Program-made: the position numbers and the translations under genes | Origin: Chitinophaga jiangningensis | Lineage (GTDB): Bacteria; Bacteroidota; Bacteroidia; Chitinophagales; Chitinophagaceae | Assembly: GCF_900142605.1 (NCBI RefSeq) | Contig: NZ_FRBL01000002.1 | Location: 558,001 to 622,000 of the forward strand | Length of the DNA stretch: 64,000 nt | Direction: 5' to 3' | In this document: positions 52,582 through 61,929 of the stretch, piece by piece | Layout of the letters: every line of letters starts with the position of its first letter | Position numbering within the stretch: the stretch's first letter is position 1 | Notes under the pieces: model-generated | Told to the model about the DNA's origin: nothing | The model's database searches: none | The model's input: only the letters and a program-made list of their open reading frames with translations

Positions 52582-53706
52582 TTATTTCTTCTTCAGCTGA
52601 TACACTTCCGACCCTGCCAGCAGGAAGCATCCCAGCCCATAATCTTCAAAGTCAGGAATTTTATCGTAGCTCACCGGCTGACCGTCCTTAGGTTCTTTAC
52701 CGGTGCTCTGCACCCAGCCCAGTGCCCCGTCAGGATGCACACAGTCCTTCAGCATGGCATTCCAGGCTTTGCTCAGCACTGGCAGGTATACCTTACGGTC
52801 AATGATACCTTTGTTAATACCCCAGGCCATGCCATAAACAAACAGGGAAGTACCTGTCAGTTCTTTTCCCGGGTACTCTGTAGGATCGGCCAGGCTTACA
52901 TTCCAATAGCCATCCGGGCGTTGAAGCGGCAGCAGCGCTGCCAGCATATCTTTATAATCCTGCAGGTATTCCGCATAGTGAGGATCGGTTTTCGGCAGCT
53001 CCTCCAGGGTACGCACAAGGGCCGCAACCACCCAGCCATTGCCTCTGCTCCAATAGCACTGTTTACCACCTACGGTAGTATACGGCGGCACGAAGTCCTT
53101 ATCTCTCCACCATAATTTATCAGCTGCATTATACAAGCCGTTAGTACCATGATTATGTTTGGTATAACTGTACATGCGGTACATGAAATCGAAATAGCTG
53201 TTGTCTTTATTATCCACACCCAGCTTCACAAATACCGGCATCGCCATCTGCAGCGCATCAATCCACCACCAGTCATCCACTTTATCAGTGCTCTTCATGT
53301 TGTCGATAGCAGCCTTTACTTCTTTGATGTACTGCGGGTCTTTGTCAATTCTGTACAGGTCGATGTAAGTTTGGCCGGCACAGATGTTATCCGCATTGCG
53401 CACGGTAGGTCCACCCCATAAACCCCAGTGGTGGCTCTTTCCCCAGTCCAGTGCATACTGCTTGTAGGCAGGCTTTTTATCAATACTGTACAATGCCATC
53501 AGTCCTTCATAGTACACCGCCCTGGTCCAGAGGTTAGACGGACGTTCCTTTTTCACGAACGTTGGTTTGCCGGGATCAGCGTACTTTTCCATGAAGTACT
53601 GGTTGGTTAGTTCCAGTGCTTTCAGTGTTTCCTTTTTGTTGGGTACCTGCTGGGCATTTGCCTGCAGGGCCCCGATCATTGTGAATGCTATCAGTATCTT
53701 TTTCAT
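52582..53706 (-). CDS. Unsaturated rhamnogalacturonyl hydrolase, GH105
   Basis: A 374-residue enzyme (signal peptide about 1-18, ending QANAQQ) removing the 4,5-unsaturated galacturonate left by pectin or rhamnogalacturonan lyases. GH105/GH88 signatures are LWTRAVYYEGLMALY, NADNICAGQTYIDLY (containing one Asp of the active site), VDDWWWIDALQMAMPVF (second Asp), YWSRGNGWVVAALVRTL and LQRPDGYWNVSLAD. It is the last gene of the upper operon; its start overlaps the acetylesterase stop by 4 bp (ATGA). Confidence 0.94.
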   Translation of the reverse strand: MKKILIAFTMIGALQANAQQVPNKKETLKALELTNQYFMEKYADPGKPTFVKKERPSNLWTRAVYYEGLMALYSIDKKPAYKQYALDWGKSHHWGLWGGPTVRNADNICAGQTYIDLYRIDKDPQYIKEVKAAIDNMKSTDKVDDWWWIDALQMAMPVFVKLGVDNKDNSYFDFMYRMYSYTKHNHGTNGLYNAADKLWWRDKDFVPPYTTVGGKQCYWSRGNGWVVAALVRTLEELPKTDPHYAEYLQDYKDMLAALLPLQRPDGYWNVSLADPTEYPGKELTGTSLFVYGMAWGINKGIIDRKVYLPVLSKAWNAMLKDCVHPDGALGWVQSTGKEPKDGQPVSYDKIPDFEDYGLGCFLLAGSEVYQLKKK

Positions 53707-54476
53707 CTCAGGTAACTATTAAGCGTACATCCAGGTATTTTTTTCAGTCCTTCAATAACGGCGGCTGCGTTGAGTTCCGCGCCTTCTTTACCGGTGTGGG
53801 TATGGTCTCCTTTAAACAGCGGGGCTACTTTTTCCTTGCCCATCGCGTCATATTTATCTGCAATGATGTTGTTCAGGTCAATGAAGAAAGCACCGGTGGT
53901 ATCAGCTGTTTCATGTGCCCATAGGCCATAATCGGCATTGCCGCGCTTTGCCTTTTCGCCATTCCAGTTGTCGCGCGGCACCGGTGAGCAGATGATGGCG
54001 ATAGCGCCTTTTGCTTTGGCTTCCGCTACATATTTACGCATATACCAGCCGTAGGTGTGTACTACTTCCTGCTGTTTACGGATCGGGTTATAAATCTCTT
54101 TTGACTCCTCACCTGTTCCGCGGATGGTTCCCCTTGCCCTGGAAGTATCATCCAGCGGACCTGCATCGTTGTGACCAAACTGCATGATTACGTAGTCACC
54201 TGGTTTAAGATCGGCCAGGATCCTTTCCCAGCGGCCTTCGGTGAGGAAGGTGCGACTACTGCGACCACCAATGGCATGATTCTGCACATCAATTTTAGCA
54301 GTATCAAAGTAGCTGCCTACCATTGTACCCCAGCCCCATTGGCCGGTAGTACCCTTGCCATCCCCGTTTTTTACGGTGCTGTCGCCGATGATATACAACA
54401 CCGGTTTTTTCAACTGTACAAAAGCACTCATGATCAGGCACATGGCGGCCAGACTCAAATATTTCAATGTCTTCAT
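53703..54476 (-). CDS. Rhamnogalacturonan acetylesterase, SGNH fold (CE12-like)
   Basis: A 257-residue exported esterase (signal peptide 1-22). SGNH blocks are IGDSTVKNGDG with the catalytic Ser, QWGWGTMVGSYF, HAIGGRSSRTFLTEGRW (Gly block), VIMQFGHNDAGPLDD (Asn block) and DHTHTGKEGAELNAAAV (Asp/His block). This set matches the rhamnogalacturonan acetylesterases that remove O-acetyl groups from galacturonate so the PL11 lyase can act. It overlaps the genes on both sides by 4 bp. Confidence 0.92.
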   Translation of the reverse strand: MKTLKYLSLAAMCLIMSAFVQLKKPVLYIIGDSTVKNGDGKGTTGQWGWGTMVGSYFDTAKIDVQNHAIGGRSSRTFLTEGRWERILADLKPGDYVIMQFGHNDAGPLDDTSRARGTIRGTGEESKEIYNPIRKQQEVVHTYGWYMRKYVAEAKAKGAIAIICSPVPRDNWNGEKAKRGNADYGLWAHETADTTGAFFIDLNNIIADKYDAMGKEKVAPLFKGDHTHTGKEGAELNAAAVIEGLKKIPGCTLNSYLR

Positions 54477-56329
54477 GGTTTAATAATTTTAATGTTGGGC
54501 TTTGCCGGAGCTTTCATGCCCTGGCCCAGGAAATAGCCGGTATGTGGTGGCTGATTGTAACCTACGTTTTGCCAAACGATGCTCAGGCGGTACTGCGGGT
54601 CCTGCATGAGCGTATACAATTTCACATCCGTAGGTATGGTGGTGGTAAATATGCGCAGTTCCTTGTTGTCCGCGGTGCGATAGATCACTTCTTCGCGCCA
54701 GTCGCCAAACAGGTCGGCGGACAATACCGGGTTTGATTTAGTACCATTATTGCTCACACAACCGTACGCGCGGGTATCCAGCAAGCGGTTACTTTTACTG
54801 TTGGCGTAATCCCACTTATCGATGGTGGTACCATTCAGGAGTTCGCTGAGCACGTCGCCATCCCAGTATATGCCCATGTTTACGGAAGGTGTTTTCTCGG
54901 AGATCACGTTTCCTTTGGCGTCGAACATACCGCTGATACCGGCACCAGCCACCCAGCTTTCATAACCAGGATAGCGGGGATCTACGTCCAGGGCGAGTCC
55001 GCGGCCGGGACCTTCTCCGTCTTCACCGGCTTTTACGGAAGCTTTTTTCCAAAGGATTTCTCCGGTGCGGGCGTCGCGGAAGCTGGCGCCGGCATCATCA
55101 AATCGTTCCTGGATATCGAATATTTCCAGTCCGGGACGTTCCGGATCGAGGTCAGAAACATGTAGGGCATCACCATGACCAAGACCGGTGGAATAGCGTC
55201 CTTTTCCGTTGTCGTCGATTACCATGGCGCCGTACACGATTTCGTCCTTACCGTCATTATCCAGGTCCGTTACCGTGAGGTTGTGGTTACCCTGGCCTCT
55301 GTATTTGCGGTTTTGTCCGCCTGGTGCATCACTGTCGAATGTCCATCGGTGGGTGATTTTTCCATTTTTGTAATCCCATGCAGCGAGTACGGTGCGGGTA
55401 TAGTAACCACGTGTCATTACAAAACTGGGATGTTGCCCATCGAGGTAGGCCACACAGGCCAGGAAGCGGTCCATGCGGTTACCGTAGCCATCACCCCAGA
55501 TGGCTTTAAGTTCTTCTGTGGTGGGCGTGAGTGACGATGGGTGGCGTGCGGGGATATAGTTGGTGGTAGCCATGGCCTTGCCGGTTTTGCCGTCGAATAC
55601 GGTGAGGTATTCGGGTCCGGCGAGGATATATCCGTTCGCGTTACGATAGTCTTTGGTGCTGTCGCCTATAACGTTGCCGAGTGCATCTATGGAGCCGTCG
55701 GCCGTTTTCATGACGATTTCCACGCGACCGTCACCATCGAGGTCGTACACAAGAAACTGTGTGTAGTGGGCGCCTTCGCGTATATTTTTTCCGAGGTTGA
55801 TGGTCCACAGCAGCGTTCCATCCATTTTATAGGCCTGGAACACCGGTGGATCTGTCAGACCTGCATGAGAGTTATCATGTGCTTTACCGGTGGCGTGGAG
55901 GATGATCTCATAGGCACCATCTCCGTCAACATCTCCCACGGAACCATCGTTGGCGGTGTATCCTTCGGGGAGTTGCAGTGGTATCGATAAAAAAGGTTTG
56001 TTACCGGTTTTTTTTGTGAAGACTTCACTGCTTTCTTTTTCCTTACCGTTTACTACCATTTTCACCTGGTAGCTGAGGGTAGCGGCCGTGTCGACGGCTT
56101 TATCCAACAGCCAGGTAACAGCTTTCACTGGTTGGTTATTGATTTTTACATTTCCGCGGTATACGTTGAAGGCGGCGTTTTCCGGGTCGGTAACCAGGGA
56201 GCGCCAGCTGATGAAGTTGCCTCCTTCCGGTGCGGCGATAGCCACTACGCCCCGGTTGAGGTATTCCATATTTCGTTGTGCCGTTGCCGTTACAGGGAGC
56301 AACAGAAGGCCCCATAAAAGGTATTTCAT
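54473..56329 (-). CDS. Rhamnogalacturonan lyase, PL11
   Basis: A 618-residue exported lyase of normal PL11 length, which cuts the alpha-1,4 bond between rhamnose and galacturonate in rhamnogalacturonan I. The N-terminal part has MEYLNRGVVAIAAPEGGNFI and SWRSLVTDPENAAFNVYRG. The eight-bladed propeller is marked by Ca-binding loops (VGDVDGDGAYEIILHATGKA, YDLDGDGRVEIVMKTADGS, VTDLDNDGKDEIVYGAMVID) and YGCVSNNGTKSNPVLSADLF. It resembles YesW/YesX of Bacillus. The start overlaps the GH28 stop by 1 bp; the end overlaps the acetylesterase by 4 bp. Confidence 0.94.
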   Translation of the reverse strand: MKYLLWGLLLLPVTATAQRNMEYLNRGVVAIAAPEGGNFISWRSLVTDPENAAFNVYRGNVKINNQPVKAVTWLLDKAVDTAATLSYQVKMVVNGKEKESSEVFTKKTGNKPFLSIPLQLPEGYTANDGSVGDVDGDGAYEIILHATGKAHDNSHAGLTDPPVFQAYKMDGTLLWTINLGKNIREGAHYTQFLVYDLDGDGRVEIVMKTADGSIDALGNVIGDSTKDYRNANGYILAGPEYLTVFDGKTGKAMATTNYIPARHPSSLTPTTEELKAIWGDGYGNRMDRFLACVAYLDGQHPSFVMTRGYYTRTVLAAWDYKNGKITHRWTFDSDAPGGQNRKYRGQGNHNLTVTDLDNDGKDEIVYGAMVIDDNGKGRYSTGLGHGDALHVSDLDPERPGLEIFDIQERFDDAGASFRDARTGEILWKKASVKAGEDGEGPGRGLALDVDPRYPGYESWVAGAGISGMFDAKGNVISEKTPSVNMGIYWDGDVLSELLNGTTIDKWDYANSKSNRLLDTRAYGCVSNNGTKSNPVLSADLFGDWREEVIYRTADNKELRIFTTTIPTDVKLYTLMQDPQYRLSIVWQNVGYNQPPHTGYFLGQGMKAPAKPNIKIIKP

Positions 56330-57738
56330 TACTCGTTGATTTGCACGTTTTTCGAGTCGGTTACCTGAAAAGGTTTCTTATCAGCAGCGCTGAGTTTACT
56401 ATCTGTGATGGTCCAGTTCTGTACTTGTGTGAGCATTCCTTTGCTTTCGGCGGCGATGTTCAGCTGATCGAAGCTGAAATCTTCCAGCTGGGAGGAAGGC
56501 AGCCCCTGTGCAGTGATGATGCGGCGCACGGAGGTGGCATTGATGTTGCTCACGTGTACATTGCGGAAGTGTGGTGTACCACGTTCCGGCGTTACCTGCA
56601 TCAGCATGGTTTTCCAATGAGCAGGAATAGAATCCGGGTTGTAACCTTCAGGTAAGGTGGAGTAGCTGTAAGCAGGGTTCCAGTTCATGGTGAAGTGGAA
56701 TGCCGTAGTTACCTCTTCCATGGTGATGTTGTTGAAATAAATATCTTCTACTATACCACCACGGGTGGTAGCGGATTTAATATGAAAACCGTTAGTGGTG
56801 CCTTTTGCCTGCAGGTCCGTAGCGAGTACGTGACGGATGCCGCCGGAAGTTTCACTGCCCAGCGTGAGCAGCCCACCGCCTCTGCGGGCAATGCATTTGC
56901 GGATCACTACATATTCCGTAGGTCTGTTTACCCGGAGGCCATCATAATCGCGGCCGGCCTTTAAACAGAAGTCATCATCATTACAATCAATATCGCAGTT
57001 CTGCACCAGCACCCAGGTAGAGGAGTCTACATCGATACCATCGGTGCTTGGGCCGGTACCATCTTCGTTGTTGCGGATTACCACGCCGTCAACGGTGATG
57101 CGGGTGGAGTACAGCAGGTGTACAGTCCAGAAGCCGGCATTTTTGATGGTTACATTTTTCAGTGTCACATCTTCGGATTCCTGGACCAGCAGGGTACGTA
57201 CGCGTTTGCTATCGTAGTCTACAATCCAGCGGAGCCCTTTAGGTTCGTATTCTTCCTTCCGCATTTTCCAGTATTTATCCCAGCAGAAACGGCCACGGGC
57301 GTTGATCACGCCATCTCCTTCCAGGGAAGCATTTTTCACTTTCAGGAGGTTGATCATAGCGGCAGGCCATCTCATTTCAATACCAGCGATGCGAGTATCG
57401 ATTTCGGGATAATCTTCAAAACGCTGGCTACCAAGGAGGGTAACGCCCTTGTCTATACGTAAACGAACATTATTCTTTAAAAATATGGAACCAGTAACAT
57501 AGGTACCTGGTCTGAATGCCACGATGCCACCACCTTTGGCGGCGCAGGCATCAATCGCTTTTTGAATCGCTTTTGTATTTATGGTAACGGTATCACTTAC
57601 CGCACCGTAAGTATTGGCATAATACACCGTTGTGCCTTTGGGAACGGAGGCGGCACCCACCTTCTTCACCCAGTCTAACTGTTGCGCATGCACGGAAAGG
57701 GTAAATAAGCAAAGTATCAGTAACGCGGATCTAATCAT
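56329..57738 (-). CDS. GH28-family beta-helix glycosidase with altered active-site motifs
   Basis: A 469-residue exported protein (signal peptide 1-18). The parallel beta-helix signatures of GH28 are clear: TINTKAIQKAIDACAAKGGG, GPSTDGIDVDSSTW, NCDIDCNDDDFCLKAGRDYD and GLLTLGSETSGGI. The usual NTD is STD, the Asp pair is present (NDDD), the canonical GHG motif reads GGG (RRGGGLLTLG), and the RIK motif reads HIK (FHIKSATTRGG). Some exo-acting or rhamnogalacturonan-specific GH28 enzymes deviate at these positions, so the substrate is probably a rhamnogalacturonan-derived oligosaccharide, not plain polygalacturonate (inference). Confidence 0.88.
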   Translation of the reverse strand: MIRSALLILCLFTLSVHAQQLDWVKKVGAASVPKGTTVYYANTYGAVSDTVTINTKAIQKAIDACAAKGGGIVAFRPGTYVTGSIFLKNNVRLRIDKGVTLLGSQRFEDYPEIDTRIAGIEMRWPAAMINLLKVKNASLEGDGVINARGRFCWDKYWKMRKEEYEPKGLRWIVDYDSKRVRTLLVQESEDVTLKNVTIKNAGFWTVHLLYSTRITVDGVVIRNNEDGTGPSTDGIDVDSSTWVLVQNCDIDCNDDDFCLKAGRDYDGLRVNRPTEYVVIRKCIARRGGGLLTLGSETSGGIRHVLATDLQAKGTTNGFHIKSATTRGGIVEDIYFNNITMEEVTTAFHFTMNWNPAYSYSTLPEGYNPDSIPAHWKTMLMQVTPERGTPHFRNVHVSNINATSVRRIITAQGLPSSQLEDFSFDQLNIAAESKGMLTQVQNWTITDSKLSAADKKPFQVTDSKNVQINE

Positions 57739-57806
57739 AACGGTAATTATCGGAGATCAAAATACAAGTTCCATTCTGTGAAACTATCCTGTGCCTACCT
57801 GTATAA

Positions 57807-58724
57807 CTACCGGGGCAGTTGGTCAAAAACGGCTTTACTTACTTTAAACGCTGATCCGTGGCGGATTCCGGAAGGCATTTGTAATTGATGTGATTCGTCT
57901 TGCACCCCATTGTCCTGCATCTTCACTACACCGTATTTATGATCACGATACTTATCAAAGTATACCAGCCAGGTGTTATTGCTGCGTAAAGCAGTTGGTC
58001 CTTCTGCCCAATAGTTGCCGGTGATCGGCGAACCTGTCATCACATATTCACCGGTAAGCCGCTTACTATATGCTACACGCAGGTTTTTGGCAGGTGGAAA
58101 GCGGGTTTCATCCTTAAAAAACATCACCCATTGATTACCATCCTTTTGAATAGTAGCATCTATACAATTAAACCCGGGATCATACAACAACTTCGCTTTT
58201 GAATACTTCTTAAAGTCCTTAGTGAGTGTATAATACAGGCGGTGATTATATTTATCATCGCCGGTGGTATCACCGGCCTGAAACCGGCCCGGTATGGTAG
58301 TGGCCCAGTAAATCATATACTGCTTGCCTGCCGGGTCATAGGTAATTTCCGGTGCCCAGCAATTCTTTGCTGTGGGTTCATGTTCCATTACCGGCACCGT
58401 TTGCTGCTCACTCCAGTGAATGAGGTCAGGAGAAGAGGCGTAGCCGATCGTCCGTTCATTCCAGCTCACCGTCCACACCATATGAAATAATTTATCCGGC
58501 CCCTGGATGATACAGGGGTCGCGCATGAGCTTATCGTTTCCGGCGGTGGGTTTCAGCAGGGAACTGTCGCCGTTGAGGGCCGTCCATTTATAACCATCAT
58601 GACTATACGCCATGTGCAAGCCATCCTTTCCGTTGTCTTTAAAATAGCAGAACAGGTATACTGAATCCTGTGCCACTGCGGATATATTTACAAATATTAA
58701 AAGCAACAACAACCATCTCTTCAT
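57807..58724 (-). CDS. GH43-like five-bladed beta-propeller glycosidase
   Basis: A 305-residue exported protein; the ATG at 58724 gives MKRWLLLLLIFVNISAVAQ, a clean signal peptide (an upstream ATG at 58766 would bury it). The blades carry VYLFCYFKDNGKDGLHMAYS, KLMRDPCIIQGPDKLFHMVW, NCWAPEITYDPAGKQYMIYW and YWAEGPTALRSNNTWLVYFD. The Asp of FKDNG, the Asp of MRDP and the Glu of AEGP fit the GH43/GH62-type base, modulator and acid. Relatives trim arabinose or galactose side chains of pectin; the substrate here is unassigned. Confidence 0.82.
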   Translation of the reverse strand: MKRWLLLLLIFVNISAVAQDSVYLFCYFKDNGKDGLHMAYSHDGYKWTALNGDSSLLKPTAGNDKLMRDPCIIQGPDKLFHMVWTVSWNERTIGYASSPDLIHWSEQQTVPVMEHEPTAKNCWAPEITYDPAGKQYMIYWATTIPGRFQAGDTTGDDKYNHRLYYTLTKDFKKYSKAKLLYDPGFNCIDATIQKDGNQWVMFFKDETRFPPAKNLRVAYSKRLTGEYVMTGSPITGNYWAEGPTALRSNNTWLVYFDKYRDHKYGVVKMQDNGVQDESHQLQMPSGIRHGSAFKVSKAVFDQLPR

Positions 58725-58734
58725 AAAAAAAATT

Positions 58735-61700
58735 TTACCTGCATAAAGTAAGGGACATGAGCCCAATTATAACATCGTTGGCCTGCGTATGGACACTCAA
58801 TGTGGCCAGTGTTTTATCGGGCTGCAAACGCATTTGCAGCACGGTAGCTGCGCCACCGTCTACCGCCCTGGTGGTGTACCCTTTGATAGCTGCATATTGC
58901 TGCATGCCTTGCGAAAACTTACCCTGTTTCAGGTAAAGTCTTTCCGGCACGGGTGCATTGGTAGTAAAGGCTTTGCCATCGTTCATCAGATCCTGCTCGA
59001 TAGGCCACCAGTTTTGCGGGTTGCGCAGCAGCAGTGTATCGCTGGAGCCATCGGTATAGGTTACACGTACAAAACCATTGGTAAACCTGCTTTGCATGGC
59101 GTTGGTAGACCCTGCCATCAGCAGCCAGGCGCCCTTAGCTTTACCGGTCAACGGTATGCTTATACTGTCAGGATAGTTATCCCACAGGGACGTATACACG
59201 ATATTTTTTTCGGTAATATCGCCAGGTGTCTGAAAGGGTACACCTGCGGTGTTACGCACTTCATTCCCTGTTCCGGCTGCGGCTCTCAGGCCACTATCAT
59301 CGATATTAGCGGTAGCCAATGGATAGCACCAGTTGCCGATCCCTTGTACAGGCAGCTGTAGTGTAGGCACTGCTGGCCGCGGACTTAAATACTGCTGCTG
59401 GAAGATGTCGGTAACTTTGCTGTTGAAAAATTTATCTAACGGCACTTTCTCATAGCTGGTGCCTAAATCTGCCATAGCACTGGTTGCTTCCTCCGGGCGA
59501 AGATGCCTGCCTGGCACCCACCAGCTAAACCCATCTTTTTCGAACTTATCAAAGCTCACCAGCGGCATTTGCCTGCGGCCTGTCAACTCCAGCTTCCGCA
59601 CCATATGTTTGGGCGGAGTGGTTACCACCACTTCGTAAGTGGCTGCCAGTGGTAAATCTATCTGCATGGTGGCGGTTCCAATGGCATCTGCCAGTGGCTT
59701 ATAAGCTACCGGCTTACCGTTAACCATCACTTTAATTCCTGTGGTAACGGGTGCAGGAATGATCAAACTTACCTGCAACTGCTTGCTGAAAGAAGGTTTA
59801 ATAACGTACTTTCTTTCTGCATATTTACCGGTATACGCAAACGTTATATCCGGTGTTTGAATCGATGCCTGCTCCCACGCCGCCGGAAACCCCGGCTGCA
59901 CCAACAACTTCCCATTCAGCGCATCCGGCTGAATCCCGAAAAGTCCTTCCACCAGTGAACGAGCGGCCATCGCTACCGGGTCGGCAAAATCCCTGTACAA
60001 CTCCCCTCTGATGGCATCTTCCTTTGCCAGCTGCTCAAAATTCCCCGGCGATGATCCCATGAACATGCTTTCCACCAACACACTACGCCAGAGCTGATAA
60101 GCCTTTTCCGGGTTACCACCCTGCCAGTAAGCCAGGGCCGTATGCAGGTTTTCCGCCAGGGCCACGTTGTTGAGCGACCACGTATAGGGCTGCCAGTTAG
60201 TAGTACTGAGCAGGTACATATCTTTCCCAATGGGAATATGCGGAATGTATTCATCGATATACCGCAGGCAGGAATATGCCTGGAAACGGTCCGCCACTTT
60301 TGAATCCAGCGCGTGATAGATGGTCCATAAACCTGCGCTTGGGTGCAGCAGCTGCTTACCCATTTTATCTTTATACTCTGCAAACCATCCTTTTTCCGGC
60401 ATCCATAGCTGTTGCTGCATCGCAGTCAGAATATGCGCCGCCTCTTTCGCATAAGGCGACGGGTCCTCCCCTATCAGTTTTGCCAGCTTCGCGGCTGTTG
60501 CATTGGAAAAATAATTATAGGCAGATGAATGTGTTACGCCGCCGGCATTGTACTGTAATGCATCGCTGGCCCATATGCAGGCGTAGGCATCGTACAGGCC
60601 ATCCCCGTCGGCATCAAAATTTCGTTTTTCCCAGGCAAGGTGGCGGGTAATCACCGGCCACATTTCCCTGACATAGGCCGTATCGCCTGTCCAGTTGAAG
60701 TGCCGCAGCAGCTGGTCAATGAACACGAGGTTCATATCGTAGTGGTGCGCGCGTATGTCGCCATTTGGGTTCCGGCAGATGTAACCGTCGCTGAACATGG
60801 CAGTTCCGATCTTTTCCAGTTGCCGGGCCAAGTGCAAATTGGTATCTGCCACTACTCCCAGTGTAGGCGGTACCGTTACCTGACTTTTAGCGTAGCTGGA
60901 AAAATGTTCGCGGGCACGGTCGTGCCAGCCGAGGGCATCCCCGATATAGGCGCCTCTCCAGGCATTGAGCCGCATACGCCAGGCGACGGCACCATGCAGG
61001 AAGGTAGGGCTTTCCCAAACGGCATCCGCGGCCAGTGCGAGGGCGCTGCCCAGATTATTGATACAGGAATCCGGGGTATTTACTTTTATCCGGTCCGCAA
61101 TATCCCTCGCTGCAGCTTTTGTTTTTTCAAACAAACCGGATAAGCTCACCGGTTGTTCGCCTGTGTTCAGGGAGATATCAGTCACGCCATTGGTAAGTGG
61201 CATGTGAGCGATCAGTATCGCGGCGCGTGGGTCCTTCGCCGTTAGGGCGGCAGGAAGCTGGTCAGCACGTTGCAGGCCGGCAGCCTCACCCACGGCGAGC
61301 GTGGCACCTTTAGGGAACGAGCCTGCAATGGTCTTGCCATTAGCGAGTTTGAGCCTGAATTGCTGGTCTGTCAGCGTATAGGCATTGCCCGCGCAATTGG
61401 CCTCGTGGAGGTCAAAGAGGCTGGGCGAATCCGCGCCTATATCACCATCGCGACTAAACTTTTTCCCGCTGGCGCCGCCGTACACGCAGTACAGTGTTAC
61501 ACCGGCAGGCAGTTGTTGCGTAGTGAACCGGGCAATGAGGCCCTCGTGGCTATACAAGGCCATTACCGTCAGGGTAATCTTACCTCTCTCTAAAACAGGA
61601 TCAGCAATATCATATTGCATGGCACCATGGCCATACCGGGAAGTGATGTCCGCTGCATCGCTGAGCCACTTAAAATTTTTCCCTTTTTTAATCGCAAACC

Positions 61701-61929
61701 TAAGATTTCCGCCCATTCCGGGCAGGTACATGGCAAACATGGGCTTGTCGCCCGCTTCCACGCGGAAGCCTGTATTACCGCCATAAAGGGCACGGTTAAA
61801 CCTGAGTGAACCGTTATGAATCACGAAATCGCCCTGCTGCGGCTGGTAACGCATTTCACGTTGCGCGGCCGCCGTAGTAGTGAGCAGGCAGCAGCCTGCT
61901 ATTAAAATATTTTTGTAAATCCTTCGCAT
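58735..61929 (-). CDS. Large exported six-hairpin glycosidase-like protein (DUF4450-type)
   Basis: A 1064-residue exported protein; the ATG at 61929 gives MRRIYKNILIAGCCLLTTTA then AAQREMRYQPQQGDF, while upstream ATGs would bury the signal. An N-terminal beta domain (about 25-270; GSLRFNRALYGGNTGFRVEA) is followed by an (alpha/alpha)6-barrel-like region (about 320-720) with WRMRLNAWRGAYIGDALGWH, DADGDGLYDAYACIWASDAL and PYTWSLNNVALAENLHTALA. Beta-rich C-terminal domains follow. Proteins of this build, annotated DUF4450, occur in pectin loci and may hydrolyse a rhamnogalacturonan linkage, but the reaction is not certain. Overlaps the upstream gene by 28 bp. Confidence 0.75.
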   Translation of the reverse strand: MRRIYKNILIAGCCLLTTTAAAQREMRYQPQQGDFVIHNGSLRFNRALYGGNTGFRVEAGDKPMFAMYLPGMGGNLRFAIKKGKNFKWLSDAADITSRYGHGAMQYDIADPVLERGKITLTVMALYSHEGLIARFTTQQLPAGVTLYCVYGGASGKKFSRDGDIGADSPSLFDLHEANCAGNAYTLTDQQFRLKLANGKTIAGSFPKGATLAVGEAAGLQRADQLPAALTAKDPRAAILIAHMPLTNGVTDISLNTGEQPVSLSGLFEKTKAAARDIADRIKVNTPDSCINNLGSALALAADAVWESPTFLHGAVAWRMRLNAWRGAYIGDALGWHDRAREHFSSYAKSQVTVPPTLGVVADTNLHLARQLEKIGTAMFSDGYICRNPNGDIRAHHYDMNLVFIDQLLRHFNWTGDTAYVREMWPVITRHLAWEKRNFDADGDGLYDAYACIWASDALQYNAGGVTHSSAYNYFSNATAAKLAKLIGEDPSPYAKEAAHILTAMQQQLWMPEKGWFAEYKDKMGKQLLHPSAGLWTIYHALDSKVADRFQAYSCLRYIDEYIPHIPIGKDMYLLSTTNWQPYTWSLNNVALAENLHTALAYWQGGNPEKAYQLWRSVLVESMFMGSSPGNFEQLAKEDAIRGELYRDFADPVAMAARSLVEGLFGIQPDALNGKLLVQPGFPAAWEQASIQTPDITFAYTGKYAERKYVIKPSFSKQLQVSLIIPAPVTTGIKVMVNGKPVAYKPLADAIGTATMQIDLPLAATYEVVVTTPPKHMVRKLELTGRRQMPLVSFDKFEKDGFSWWVPGRHLRPEEATSAMADLGTSYEKVPLDKFFNSKVTDIFQQQYLSPRPAVPTLQLPVQGIGNWCYPLATANIDDSGLRAAAGTGNEVRNTAGVPFQTPGDITEKNIVYTSLWDNYPDSISIPLTGKAKGAWLLMAGSTNAMQSRFTNGFVRVTYTDGSSDTLLLRNPQNWWPIEQDLMNDGKAFTTNAPVPERLYLKQGKFSQGMQQYAAIKGYTTRAVDGGAATVLQMRLQPDKTLATLSVHTQANDVIIGLMSLTLCR

